Below, in pieces: positions 11,701 to 22,567 of a stretch of DNA of 64,000 nucleotides. The stretch is from contig NC_083601.1 in NCBI RefSeq assembly GCF_029168945.1, positions 17,016,160 through 17,080,159 of the forward strand, written 5' to 3'. This DNA is from Cannabis sativa (taxonomy: Eukaryota > Streptophyta > Magnoliopsida > Rosales > Cannabaceae). How positions within the stretch are numbered: the stretch's first letter is position 1; each line of letters opens with the position of its first letter. A program made the translations under genes and the position numbers. The notes below the pieces were generated by a model. It had not been told where the DNA came from, did not search any database, and worked only from the letters and a program-made list of their open reading frames with translations.

Positions 11701-11900
11701 TATATTAGAATGAATTCATGCACAATAAATTAAAATTTATTGGTGATAATAAAGTGTGATTTATTTTTCTTAATTATACAGTAAAAACTGTACATTTTAG
11801 ATGAAGTTATCAGAATAAATTTTGGAAATTTCTACTGGTATGGAAGAAATTTATGAATAGTGATGTAATAAATTACATATATAGTTTTGAGGTTTAAATG
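8740..11900 (-). pseudogene. Copia-1 degenerate pol (integrase/RT/RNase H remnants)
   Basis: Reading the minus strand with frame changes reveals RNase H and tail remnants near 8740-8900 (DIKYLAMK, then LTKGMPQHKFKDH). A reverse-transcriptase core lies at about 9580-9660, where FVLYVDNMLLANDD stands in place of the usual YVDD box. The catalytic second aspartate is therefore asparagine. The sequence further upstream to about 11900 is collinear in length with integrase and gag but too mutated to read with confidence. No intact domain remains. An enzyme encoded here cannot be functional. Confidence 0.7.
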
Positions 11901-11949
11901 AATCATGTTTTTACCAATGAATAAACATGCTTAAATATAAAATCTTATT

Positions 11950-12740
11950 AAACAAAAATTGCCTGTGGGCTAAATTTTTAATTTAATAAGATTAGATTTA
12001 GATGTAGATTATGATAGATTTACACAATTTATGAAAAAACTTTAAGTTTAATATTTCTATCTCAATGAAAGGTATGAAACACTTAATTATTTATAAATGT
12101 TTCAAAATTTTATACTTTATTATAAAATTATTAAATTAAATCTACATAATTTCTGTGGGATAAATTAAGAGAATTTAATTTAACATATTAATTATGTAAA
12201 TATAATAAAATCCCTGTAGGGTAAGATTATTATGTTCACATAATTCATGTCCATCATGTGATCTTGATCCACTTAATATATGTAATTTTATATAATTAAG
12301 GATGGTGTGGCTACTCCCTAATTATTTAAAATTATGTGGTTCACTAGACACCAAAGTATAAACTGAAGATTAAAATTTTACTAAATCCAAAATTGCTGTG
12401 GGCTAAATTTTAAATTTAATAAAATTAGATGAACTTTATGAGAGATTTAATTAAACAATTAGTTTAGGAAAATGAAGGTTTATTATCTATCTTTAATTAA
12501 ATTTGTGATAACACTATTAAATTAAATCCTCATAACTCCCTGTGGGGTAAATTAAGAGAATTTAATTTAACATATTATCCTAATTAATTATACAAATATA
12601 ATAAAATCCCTGTGGGGTAAAATTATTATACCTATATAATTAATTACAAGTTATGTCCATTAAGGTGAATTTTAATTAATATATAATTTTATACAAATAA
12701 GGATGCTGTGGTTACTCCCTAATTATATAAAATTATATTT
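11950..12740 (-). repeat. Copia-1 leader with two tandem copies of a composite module
   Basis: Two units of roughly 350-400 bp (about 11960-12330 and 12380-12720) each contain the same ordered phrases on the plus strand: ctgtgggctaaatttt, tgtgggataaattaagagaa or tgtggggtaaattaagagaa, aataaaatccctgtggggta, and a ctactccctaattat phrase. The related Copia-2 has a single unit at 38130-38480. The module is untranslated leader between PBS and gag. Confidence 0.75.
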
Positions 12741-14009
12741 TCACTTTGACATTAGGTATTGGGCTCTACCTAAAAGTAATTTCGTTATTAACATAATAAA
12801 CAATCACTGAGATTAGTGCTCCTAGTGTGGTCGTCCGAAGATCATTAAAAATCGTTCTAGATATGAGCATTTGTCCCAAGTTCATGTTTTCTTATGTCAA
12901 ACCACAAAATTACTTACATTTTATTTATATTTTATTCACTTTAGGAAGTTTTATGAATATTTTATGAATAATTTTATGAAGTTTTATGAAACTTAATGTG
13001 CTATAATAAAATATTCAACCTATCTTAATGTTTGAATATTGCTAAATATATCTAGCACTATAAAAGAAATTTATGTATAGCATTTAAATCATACAAATCA
13101 AAATTAATTGTATTAAAAATAAATTTGCCAAATAAATACAAATTAATACAATTATTGTATGATAATAAATTAAATGCTTAATTCCATAATATATAATCAA
13201 TTATGCATTTATGACCATATAATATCTTAAATATTTGTACTAATAATTAATTTGTATAAATAAGGTAAATATACAAATTAGTACAATTAATTATATGAAA
13301 TGAATTAAATGCAAAATTAAAAAATATACTTAATGGCAGATTATCAATTAATTTAATCAATAAATTACTTAATTGGTAAATAAATATAATAATTGCGCAC
13401 TTAATTGTAGAATAATTAAATATTCACATTCTTAAAATATCACAATTATTGTAATTACATGTAAAAATAAAGCATGTAATTAATTTACCAAATTAAAAAC
13501 TTTCCATAATAATTTATTACTAAATAACATATAATATATGAAGATATATATTAAATAAGAATGGAAAGTTTAAACAAATGTAATTTAATTGACTAAATAA
13601 ACAAAATAAGGAAAGAAAATAAAATTCCAAAAATAAATCAAAATAATAAAATTTCAGAATTTTCTTAAATTTTTCTTAATTTTCCTTTTTTTTTTTTTGA
13701 AAAAACTGCCCTGAAAAACGACATAATAAATTTTTCTTAAACTTCCAAAAATCATGAAATCAATTCCAAAATGATCTAAATGAAAAAATTAAGAGATCTA
13801 TATTGATTTCAAGCATTGAAAAAACGCAAAATGTATACTTTAATTTCAAAAGGTGTTCTCGGGTCCGAATGGATTTTTCCAGTAAAGTTTTCAGATTTTA
13901 AGGTATTAAAATTATTTTGATGCACAAAATCGATCTATAATATCTTATGAATATAGTAATGCATATAGAATTCAAAATAAATACCAAAATGAAAACGGAA
14001 AAAAATACG
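12741..14009 (-). other. Copia-1 untranslated leader
   Basis: AT-rich sequence without coding potential. The part at about 12780-12920 is the reverse complement of 37960-38110 in Copia-2 (for example agattagtgctcctagtgtg), showing the two elements share this leader. Confidence 0.7.
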
Positions 14010-14530
14010 GACCGAAGCATAAAACTTTCATGTATATATATACTCGTATACAATATATACTGCATAAAATCATCATTAATGTATGGAAGAGAGTATTACA
14101 TACAATTTCATGCAATAAAAGTATATATAAAATATATATATATACAACAATACTTACGTATATATATAATATATATAAACAAAATTAAAATATGAGTATA
14201 TATATGTATATACGTAGATTGAATTAAAATGTATATATATGATTGGAATTATATGAATATGAATATATATATATAAAATATATATAAATTAAGAACCGAT
14301 CATATACGTATATATATATTTATATATGAAGATGTATATGAATATAAATATATATGTGTATATATATATATATATGAAGATGAATATGAATATGAATATA
14401 TATATGTATAAAAAAGAATTGAGTATGAATGTATATATATAATCGGGATTATATAATATGGAAGTATATATATATTATAAATGAAGAACCCCGTAAAAGT
14501 ATATATATTTATATATATATAAAACTCAAA
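14010..14530. repeat. Low-complexity TATA-rich tract beside the PBS
   Basis: Irregular runs of tatata broken by gaatatgaatatg phrases. Open frames here are artefacts rich in Tyr and Ile. The same kind of tract occupies the same position in Copia-2 (36240-36840). Confidence 0.85.
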
Positions 14531-14557
14531 ATAAATCAAGGCAGAGATATATAATTC

Positions 14558-14569
14558 GCTCTGATACCA
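14558..14569 (-). other. Copia-1 primer-binding site
   Basis: On the minus strand it reads tggtatcagagc, complementary to the 3' end of initiator methionine tRNA. It sits two bases inside the 5' LTR. Confidence 0.9.
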
Positions 14570-14571
14570 AC

Positions 14572-15089
14572 TGTTAGACATTTATTTGTATAGACTAAAA
14601 CATACATGATTATGAATAAAGTGCGGAATTAATAAATCATATATGCACTATAATTTAAGGATCGAAATACCTCTAGCCATTGAATCTTTGAGCTTTAGTC
14701 CCACATAAGCATGATCTGCAAAAGAAACCGATTGATGTGGGTAATCGGGCTTCCTCGCTCTCTCAACTCTCTTTAGATGGAATTTTGCTGTTATGAACAG
14801 AATGAGTGAGGAGCTCGGGGACCGAGACCCTATATTTATAGGTGAGATACTCCATCAGTATCTGAGCCACATTAATTGTCAGAATATTTTGACAATTAAT
14901 TCAGGAAATCAAATCAGGTAATGAATATAGAAATCTGACCATATATAGAATATTACATAATTGATTTTGTCCAGATTCAATGAATATAAAATATTCATTT
15001 ATCAGAAAATCAATTATTTATTCATTTCCTTAAATAGAAATTTATTTCTTTAAATAGAAATATATTTCCTTAAATAAAATATTCTTATA
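14572..15089 (-). repeat. Copia-1 5' LTR
   Basis: 518 bp, seven transitions from its partner. On the minus strand a TATA box lies at 14831-14840, leaving roughly 250 bp of U3 upstream. Confidence 0.95.
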
Positions 15090-15094
15090 TTTAT

Positions 15095-15651
15095 TTTCTT
15101 CAAAATGTGGTAAGAAAATAGCTGAAAATATCAAAATTTCAGACAAAGTATTCTACTCCTAATTTTTGAGGTATAAAGGTGCACATGATGAAATAATATA
15201 TAAATATTTTTAATACATTATTATAATACACAAATGGTCAATTTAAGATATCTATTATAACACAAATGATCAAACATATCTAAATGTTAAAGAAGAAAAA
15301 AACTAAAACTTCAAATAAAACTAACGATACATAACATCTACCTAGTATTATATATATACGTATATATTATAATATGAGTGAAATGCGTATTGTTCTAACA
15401 AGAATTGACTGTATCAATTATATTTAAACATTTAGATTCTACATGTAATTTTTTATTAAAAAAAAGTCACTAGCGATTTTATTTTATTATTATTAATATT
15501 ATTATTATTATTATTTAAATTAAAAGTTTTTATTTTTAAATAAAGTTTCAAAAATAAAATCTTTGCAATTATATTAGATACAACCGAGTAATTTCTAACA
15601 ACAATTCAAGTATAAACAATAGGAGCCTCACCCTTTTGTTGGTACTATTCT
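15095..15651. other. Spacer, no supported gene
   Basis: AT-rich, with a short ATT microsatellite at about 15483-15515. Nothing else recognised. Confidence 0.5.
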
Positions 15652-16280
15652 CACTACCAAAAACATTTGTAAGAGATCTTGACTGAGAGAGAAAGCTTCC
15701 CCTGTTTAGAACTCATAAAATAGAACTTGAAAGGAATATCAATATATTAGACTAATGAGATTGAGGGAGATTGAAAATATAGAAGGTTACCATTCCATTT
15801 GTGTGACTTAGAACCTCCATTGATAATATAAATTGATTCTTTGATACTGCAGCAACTAAGCTTCTCTCGAGGTGAGCTCCATTGATGTTGCAAGCTCTTC
15901 TTGCTCTTCTCTTTGAGGTAAGTTTTTAGAATTTTCTTTGTAGATCAGATCTGAAACAAAATTGATTTAGGTCTTTTTACTTTTTCTTTCTTTTTTTTGG
16001 TTGAAAGCATGACTTTCTCAAATAAAAATACTTTTTGTATTACTTTTAATGAATGAACATATTGTTTTGGTGTTTATTCCTCAGCCACACGTTACACTCT
16101 AATAAAAGTCTGAAAAGTCTCTAAGAGTCACTCTTTTTTGCCTATTATTGGTAAGCTTCAATAATATGTATGATTGAATTGAATGTATTTGTCATCTTGT
16201 TCTATTTTTTTTTTTTTTAGATGAATAACTAGTTTCTTTTAATATTTTAATTTGATACTTTTTTTTTCTTGAAGTTGTAA

Positions 16281-18546
16281 ATGGATAAGAGTTGGATGAA
16301 CCATTCTAGATTAAGTGATTCTTATGAAAAAGGAGTTAATTTTTTTCTTGATTTTGCATTTAAAAATGCAAGTCTTGAAGAGAAAATTGTATGCCCTTGT
16401 GTAAAGTGTGCCCTTATAACACCTGTCACTCGAATAATTGCATTTGAACATCTCATATGCAATGGATTTATTAAGGGTTACACTAAATGGATATTGCACG
16501 GAGAGACTTCTTCGCATGCTGCACAAAATATTGAGAATCATATTGATACTCGTGAATCAAACTATACCATTGATATGGAAGGAACTATTCATGATGCATT
16601 TCAACATAATATTATTGGTGAAGAAGAACATGACTTTAAAAATGACAGCCTTCATGGTGGAAGCAACAAACCAAATACAAAAGCAAAATAATTTTACAAT
16701 GGTGTAAGATGGTGAGACCGAACTTTGTCCAGGTTGTATAAGTTTTACAAAGCTCTCATTTGTTATTCAATTATTTCATATTAAGTGCATAAGTGGATGG
16801 AGTAATATATCGTTTGAAAAAGTACTTAAGTTATTTAAAAGAACATTACCAGAAGGTGAAACATTACCCAATTCTTTTTATGAGACAAAAAAATTAATAA
16901 CCGCCCTAGGACTTGATTATGAAAAAATTGACGCTTGTTCGAAAGATTGTATATTGTATAGAAAGGAACATACAAATGACATAGAATGTGAAGTTTGCTC
17001 TACACCAAGGTATGTTATTAAATAAATAATATTTTTTTTATATTTTTTTAATTCATAGATACTTGTTAAATACAATAACACCATTTTTTTTATCAAAATA
17101 GGAGTGAGGCTAAAGTGTTGTGCCATTTTTCTTTGATACCAAGATTTACAAAGATTATTTATGTCATCGAAAATTGTACAATTATGACATTTTGAAATGT
17201 TACTATTTACCTAGTCCAGAAGCACCTGAAAATATATTGATGTATATTTTGAGCCATTAATTGAAGAGTTAAAGGATTTGTGGGAATATAGTGTTGAAAC
17301 TTTTGATGCTTCTACAAAAAAAAAAAAAAAAAAAAACTTTAATTTACGGGCATCACTATTATGGACTATCAGTGATTTTCCAGTATATGCGAACTTATCA
17401 GGATAAGGCACAAAAGGAAAATATGCATGCACATGTTGTCATCAAGACACTTATTCTTTGTGGTTGAAGTACAGTAAAAAAATATTGCTATATGGGTCAC
17501 TGTCGTTGGTTAGAAAATAACCACTCATTTAGAAACGATGAAAAGTATTTTGATGGCACAAAATAGAAAAGAATGGCTCCAACACTTTTAATGGTTTAAT
17601 GATATTGGATATATATGTTAGAAGGCTACTAAATTAAATTTGGGAAAACAGTTGTTAATCCTTAATTGCCATATGGTTGGAAGAAAAGGAGTATATTTTT
17701 TGAATTACCATATTAGAAGGATAATGTATTAAGATACAATCTTGATGTGATGCATATTGAAAAGAATGTATGTGAATGTTTGATTGAGACTTTATTGAGT
17801 TTAGATTCAAAAAATAAAGATAATTTGAATGTGCATCTTGATTTAAAAGTTATGGGTATTAAATCTAAACTTTATCCAAAGGAGAGTGAATCTAAGAGAA
17901 CTATCATACCGCCTGCTTGTTTTACATTAAGCAAAAATAAAAATAAAAATAAAAATTATCTTTTGTCAATTTTTAGAGACAATTAAGGTCCTAAATGAAT
18001 ACGCTGCCAATATTTCTAGATGTGTTAATGTAAAACAACAAAAAATTCATGGGCTCAAAAGTCATGATTTTCATATTATTATGACTCAATTACTACTATT
18101 AGCATTGAGATGAATATCAAGTTTGTATGTTCGTCTACATATAACTGCCTTAAACAATTATTTTCGCTTGATGTATTCAAAAGTTGGTCGACCACAAGAT
18201 TTTATGCAACTTGAACAAGAAATACCAATCACTCTTTGTAATCTTGAAAAATTATTCCCTCCGTCATTTTTCAATATAATGTTTCATTTGGTGATACACT
18301 TATCATATGAGGCAAGAATTGCTGGACCATCAGTTTATCCTTGCATGTATTGAAAGGTAAAATCTTAATTCATTTTTATTGTATTAAATTTGAACAAGTT
18401 TTAATTTTCTTCTAATGTTCATATGAATAAATATAGGTACTTGTCGAAGTTGAAATCATATGTTCGAAACAGAAGCAAACTAGAAGGTTGTATTGTCGAA
18501 GGATATTTAGCTGATAAATGTTTGACATTTTGCTCAAGATACATGG
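16281..18546 (+). pseudogene. CACTA transposase, N-terminal and central part (TNP2 type)
   Basis: The first 136 codons (16281-16691) are an intact stretch of the transposase-associated domain, with MDKSWMN, a zinc-binding-like CPCVKC and a later KWILHGE. Beyond that, frames shift repeatedly but known TNP2 blocks follow in order: LPEGETLPNSFYETKKLI near 16845, DLWEYSVETFD near 17275, LLWTISDFPVYANLSG near 17357, HIEKNVCECLIETLL near 17751, HITALNNYFRLMYSK near 18135 and KCLTFCSRYM just before the insertion point. A poly-A run at 17317-17337 and several stops confirm decay. Transposase domain 21 proteins cut at the CACTA ends; this copy cannot make one. Confidence 0.85.
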
Positions 18547-18978
18547 TGAAATTCTGTATTTTAATATTCCCAGTTTGATTATTTAATTAAGTGATTAATT
18601 AAATGCGGAATAATGAAACTGGTACTGAAAACAGTTTTTCCGTAGTTACAGAATACAACTCTGTAACTCCAGAGAAACCCAAAAAAACAAACAGTGCATA
18701 AAAGTAAAAACACACAATATTTTTGTACGTGGTTTCAACAATCCTTTTAGATTGTTACTAGTCCACGGGGCCACGCCCAGAGATAAGATTCATTAGATCG
18801 GTATCAAAAATACAAAGTAATTGACTTATGCATAAATAGACTCCCTCTTATTGTATGCCGCAAGCTTGATGTATTCCACCTACTAACCGAATCTTGATAA
18901 AACTCCAAGAGCTCGAACTCCCTTCGATCACCTTGAAGAGTGCTTAAATCCTCCCGATTCAAGGCTTAAAGGCTATCT
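18547..18978 (-). repeat. SIRE-like 3' LTR, truncated
   Basis: 432 bp matching 27508 to about 27940 at roughly 98 percent. In element orientation it has lost U3 and most of R. The break falls in the hairpin numbered 5 in the 5' LTR and joins straight to the purine tract. Without U3 it could not supply a promoter to daughter copies. Confidence 0.85.
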
Positions 18979-19380
18979 GCCCCTTTGGCACTTTGATTGA
19001 CAAAACATTTTATAATGAGAAAACCTGCATCAAGTGTTAGAAACCAAAGCAAATAGCTTCTTAAAGATAAAAGAGTATAGAAAATACTCCCCCTGCATGA
19101 AAGCACTCTAACACATAAAACAAAGAAATTTTTTTGGATGGAAAAGCTTGCAAACCGAAGAACACAACTTTTTAAACGGAAAAAGTGTTAAACCACAAAC
19201 AAGCAACTCCCCCTAAAACCAATGGTCCAGAGTTGTAACAAAGAGTTCAATGAATCCAAAAAATAATACTACTCCCCCTTTTTGTCTATCAAGGAGCCAA
19301 AGATAACAAAAACAAACATGGTCAAAGTCATAAGTTCAAATAAACATTAATAAAAAGCAAAAGATAAAAGATTGAACCAC
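18979..19380 (-). other. SIRE-like 3' untranslated region with polypurine tracts
   Basis: On the minus strand, gtgccaaagggg lies directly before the LTR remnant and matches the usual PPT position. Additional purine runs of the agggggagt type lie at about 19088, 19207 and 19272. There is no coding sequence. Confidence 0.6.
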
Positions 19381-21072
19381 TTATTCATCATCATTGGGTC
19401 GGAAGTATTTCATGATGCTGTCCATCTTCCTAAGAAGCAAGGCCTGACTTGTCTCCATTCTTCCCAAACGTAAGTTGAATTCTGCCATTTCTGTAGGAGC
19501 AGAAGTTGAAGGCAGTCTTTGCCGGCGGGGATCATTTGTAAGACCAGGGGAAGCAGACCGAGCCTTTCTTTGAGCACCTTTTCCTTGAGGAGGCTTCTCA
19601 GGAATTTTGAAAGTGGGTCCAACAGCAGGCATCTCAATTGATTCATTCTCAAGAATCAATTCCTCTTGATCAGATAAAATTTTATAGATTAAGTGAGGAA
19701 AAATGAGATTGAGCCTAGGTTTCTTACCCTTTCGAAGAGAAACAATTTGCTCCCAAATCATGTCAGCCAAATCAATTTTAGCACCAATTGAAACTTTATA
19801 CAAAGAGAAAGCAAGTTCATTTGAAACATTTACCGGATTGGAGCAAGGAAACCAATTGGATAGGACAAACCTCATGAGAGCAGCATGTTGATAGGTGAGT
19901 TGAGACATATGCATGGTGTCGGAGAGTTCAATTTCATTATCACCAGAGAGATAACGGAACACCTTTTGACGATCAAACTCCACATCAGTTGGCTCAATTC
20001 CCATAGGCAAATTGAGAGCCTCAGCAACATCCTTCACAGTAAAGGAATACCAGTGTCCTCTGACAAAAACTTTGCCAAACATGAAAGAGTCCTCATCGAG
20101 AAACTCATCAGTGATGTTAGCATAAAATTCCTTCACAATTCTGTCCACATACCCATCAAAACCGATCAAGGTATCTACCCATTGTCTTTCTTTCAACATG
20201 TTATACACTCCAAAAGGCTTATGAGCAATAACATTAAAAATTTTCTCCACAGTAAAATTCCTATTCTCATAGAATTTCATATCTCTAGCATGATCATTAT
20301 AACAAAAATAATGAGAGTGGGGCTTGAAGTTATCAAGAGAAATACCAGAGGGCCTCTTTCTTTTCTGAGGAAGAACAGGAGTTGGAGAGACAATGGGCCT
20401 TTTTCCTTTGTCCTTCTTTGGAACTGCAGCAGGGACTGGAACAGGCTCTGTAGTGACAGGATCAGTCTCTGGTTCTTCACTCTCGGATCCAGAATCATCA
20501 ACAGCAGGTTGATCTTTGGGCACAAATTCTTCACTTGAATCGGACAAGCCCTCTGAATCATGATCCTCCTCACTTTCTTCTGGTTCAGAATCCGAGGAAG
20601 AGACCGAAGGGGGATTCTCCTTGAGATTTTTAGCCTTTGAAGATAAAGAAACCACCTTTTTCCCTTTGGATGCAATTTTAGGTTTAACCACTTTAGGCTT
20701 TTTAGGAGTGGAAACCTTGGACCTTGTTCGAGAACTCACCATGGGCAAGGTCACCAAAGCTTTGTCGACATTAGGAGCACCAATCGAAGAAGAGGATTTC
20801 GACAAAGTGTGATCGGATGAATGGGATTCATCATGATCACCAAACCCAGGAGTTGAAGAAGCAATAGGAGAGGCACCAACAAGTGGAGAGGAGAAATTTG
20901 CCACTGATTTTCGAGCTTGGGTCTTCGATTTTCTGGCAGACTTCGTCGGAGCAGAAGACGAACCAGAAGCTCCGGTTGCTGGTGCAGGCGGCGCAGGCGG
21001 GGTGACCGGAGAAGCAGAGGCAGAGCCACGAGAGGGCTTCTTGGACGGTTGGGCATTCTTAGTTTTGGCCAT
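19381..21072 (-). CDS. Intact 563-aa post-pol ORF of the SIRE-like element (plant transposon-protein domain)
   Basis: Single uninterrupted frame with a good start context (aaaaATGGCC). Residues 1-245 are low complexity: Ser/Pro/Ala/Lys-rich, then an acidic Ser-Glu-Asp block (about 155-215), then basic nuclear-signal-like KKDKGKRPIV and QKRKRP. Residues about 255-470 look globular (FYENRNFTVEK, GFDGYVDRIVKEFYANI, MFGKVFVRGHWYSFTVKDV, LNLIFPHLIYKIL). They resemble the domain filed as a putative plant transposon protein (PF20167-like), by memory. The C-terminus has a possible short helix. I see no signal peptide or transmembrane segment, so an envelope role is unlikely. It lies between pol and the 3' LTR in the same orientation, with promoter-like sequence upstream. 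Its function is unknown. Gag and pol of the same copy carry stops while this frame does not. Confidence 0.85.
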   Translation of the reverse strand: MAKTKNAQPSKKPSRGSASASPVTPPAPPAPATGASGSSSAPTKSARKSKTQARKSVANFSSPLVGASPIASSTPGFGDHDESHSSDHTLSKSSSSIGAPNVDKALVTLPMVSSRTRSKVSTPKKPKVVKPKIASKGKKVVSLSSKAKNLKENPPSVSSSDSEPEESEEDHDSEGLSDSSEEFVPKDQPAVDDSGSESEEPETDPVTTEPVPVPAAVPKKDKGKRPIVSPTPVLPQKRKRPSGISLDNFKPHSHYFCYNDHARDMKFYENRNFTVEKIFNVIAHKPFGVYNMLKERQWVDTLIGFDGYVDRIVKEFYANITDEFLDEDSFMFGKVFVRGHWYSFTVKDVAEALNLPMGIEPTDVEFDRQKVFRYLSGDNEIELSDTMHMSQLTYQHAALMRFVLSNWFPCSNPVNVSNELAFSLYKVSIGAKIDLADMIWEQIVSLRKGKKPRLNLIFPHLIYKILSDQEELILENESIEMPAVGPTFKIPEKPPQGKGAQRKARSASPGLTNDPRRQRLPSTSAPTEMAEFNLRLGRMETSQALLLRKMDSIMKYFRPNDDE

Positions 21073-21200
21073 TTTTCTTTGAAACCCTAGAACACAAACA
21101 CTCTTACACTTTGAAAAAGTTAGACCTTTGAGAAAAAAAATGGAAAGAGAAGAGAGAGTGGTGATCGTGGGTGAGTGGGTAGTTGAGCATATATAACATT
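21073..21200 (-). promoter_or_regulatory. Promoter-like region and leader of the post-pol ORF
   Basis: On the minus strand: a TATA element gttatatatg (21189-21198), a CT-rich patch (21143-21159) like plant Y-patches, then a telo-box-type motif (aaaccctag on the plus strand at 21082-21090) and the ATG at 21072. Order and spacing (TATA about 118 nt before the ATG) look like a plant pol II core promoter with a short leader. This is inference from motifs only. Confidence 0.5.
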
Positions 21201-22567
21201 TGATTTTACTTACCCAAAATCACAAAAAAAAAATGAAAAGGAAAGTAACTTCCTTACCTTTGACTCACGTGTGGAAAGAAAAAGGAAACCAAAAAAGGTT
21301 TTTCAAAAAATGGTCAATGTTTCCTTAAATGGAAAAAGGAAACCAAATATCCCCACAAAATCTAAGAAATAAAAACCCTACCAAATCCGAAATTGCCACC
21401 AAAAAGGAAACAAAAAATAATTAATTATTTAAGTACAAGTTTCCTATAAACACCAAAAAGACCAAATCTCCACAAATAAAGGAAACATTCTAAAAAAAAT
21501 ACAATTAAAGCATGTTTCCATAAAATGAAAAAATAACAGAAAAAAATATACAAGGATTCGAAAAAAAATCGAAAAGAAAGAAAACAATATGCCCCCCTTT
21601 TTCTTTTATTTGTTCAACAAATGCCCAAAAAAAAATGTGCAAATAATGAACAAGAGAACACACAGAGACACAATAAGCACTAATCACCACTTAAGAGCAA
21701 AAAAATTGTGCCTAAGAACATAATGAAACATAACAAAAAATAACAAGAATTTTTAACAAAGCTCACTTGACAACTCGATCACGAACCCCTTTTTTTTGTT
21801 TTTTTTTAATTTTTTTTTTTAGTTTTTGATTAAAAGACAGAAAAATAAAATAACCTTGATATTTTTGCAACTAGAATTCACAATGTCCATTTGTCTTTGT
21901 CCCTGATGAAAAAATCAAACTCATAAGAATAATCAGAAATTATTTTATCAAGCTAATGAAGTAATAGAATGAGGTCATACCGGTTCACAGGAAAAATTGA
22001 CTCAGTCACCAAGAATATTAAAGCAAATCAAACAGTATGTAACAGCTTTATAACACCATTTTCGAGAATAAACAATTTTTACCACAAACTGTGTCAAGCA
22101 TTAGTGTGTGAAAGTGTAAGCAGGGAACATTGCCCAATTTGTCAAAAAGACTTTTTCTGATAAATTGTACCCATAGGAGACGCTGTCACACTACCTCAAT
22201 GGTAGCCCTTTTCAATGGTAGCGTATCTTCTACATAACTCCTAATTACATAGTTCCAACTTACTCAGAGATGGCTTTCACACATTGAGATAGGTAGCTCT
22301 ATTCATCCAATGGAGCTTGAACACACAGTTTTTGAACAACATTATTCGAAAATGGTAGCTTACATAACACTGTTTGATGAACCTGAATATTCCTGTGAGG
22401 AGTGAACAATTTTCCTGACAAACCTGTATGACATCATAACATTACAACATTAGCAATAAAATAATGACTGAAATTCTTATAAGGTTGAAATTTTCTTCTA
22501 GGACAAAGACAAGACATTATGAACTCTAAGACAACTCAAATATCAAGGATTATGAAAAACAAAAGCA
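21201..22567 (-). other. Spacer between pol and post-pol ORF
   Basis: AT-rich with long A runs near 21220 and T runs near 21790. No coding domain recognised. It could hold splice signals or further regulatory sequence for the downstream ORF, but none was defined. Confidence 0.4.

Larger units (their letters stand above)
7897..15089 (-). mobile_element. Copia-1: complete but coding-dead LTR retrotransposon
   Basis: Two 518-bp LTRs (7897-8414 and 14572-15089) enclose 6.2 kb. They are flanked by a perfect TSD tttat at 7892-7896 and 15090-15094. A primer-binding site complementary to initiator tRNA-Met lies next to the right LTR, and a purine tract lies next to the left one, fixing the minus-strand orientation. 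The interior order is PBS, an AT-rich tract, a long leader with tandem modules, then a ruined gag-pol. It is a relative of Copia-2 at 34693: both share leader sequence, the LTR edge and a PBS placed 2 nt from the LTR. No frame longer than about 90 codons survives although the LTRs are nearly identical, so it was probably mobilised in trans. Confidence 0.92.

Noticed and set aside
14300..14581. 93-codon Tyr/Ile-rich reading frame on the minus strand
   Set aside because: Translation of tatata repeats beside the Copia-1 PBS; no domain and no codon bias.
19885..20538. 217-codon frame on the plus strand
   Set aside because: Antisense shadow of the intact 563-residue ORF; no recognisable domain.
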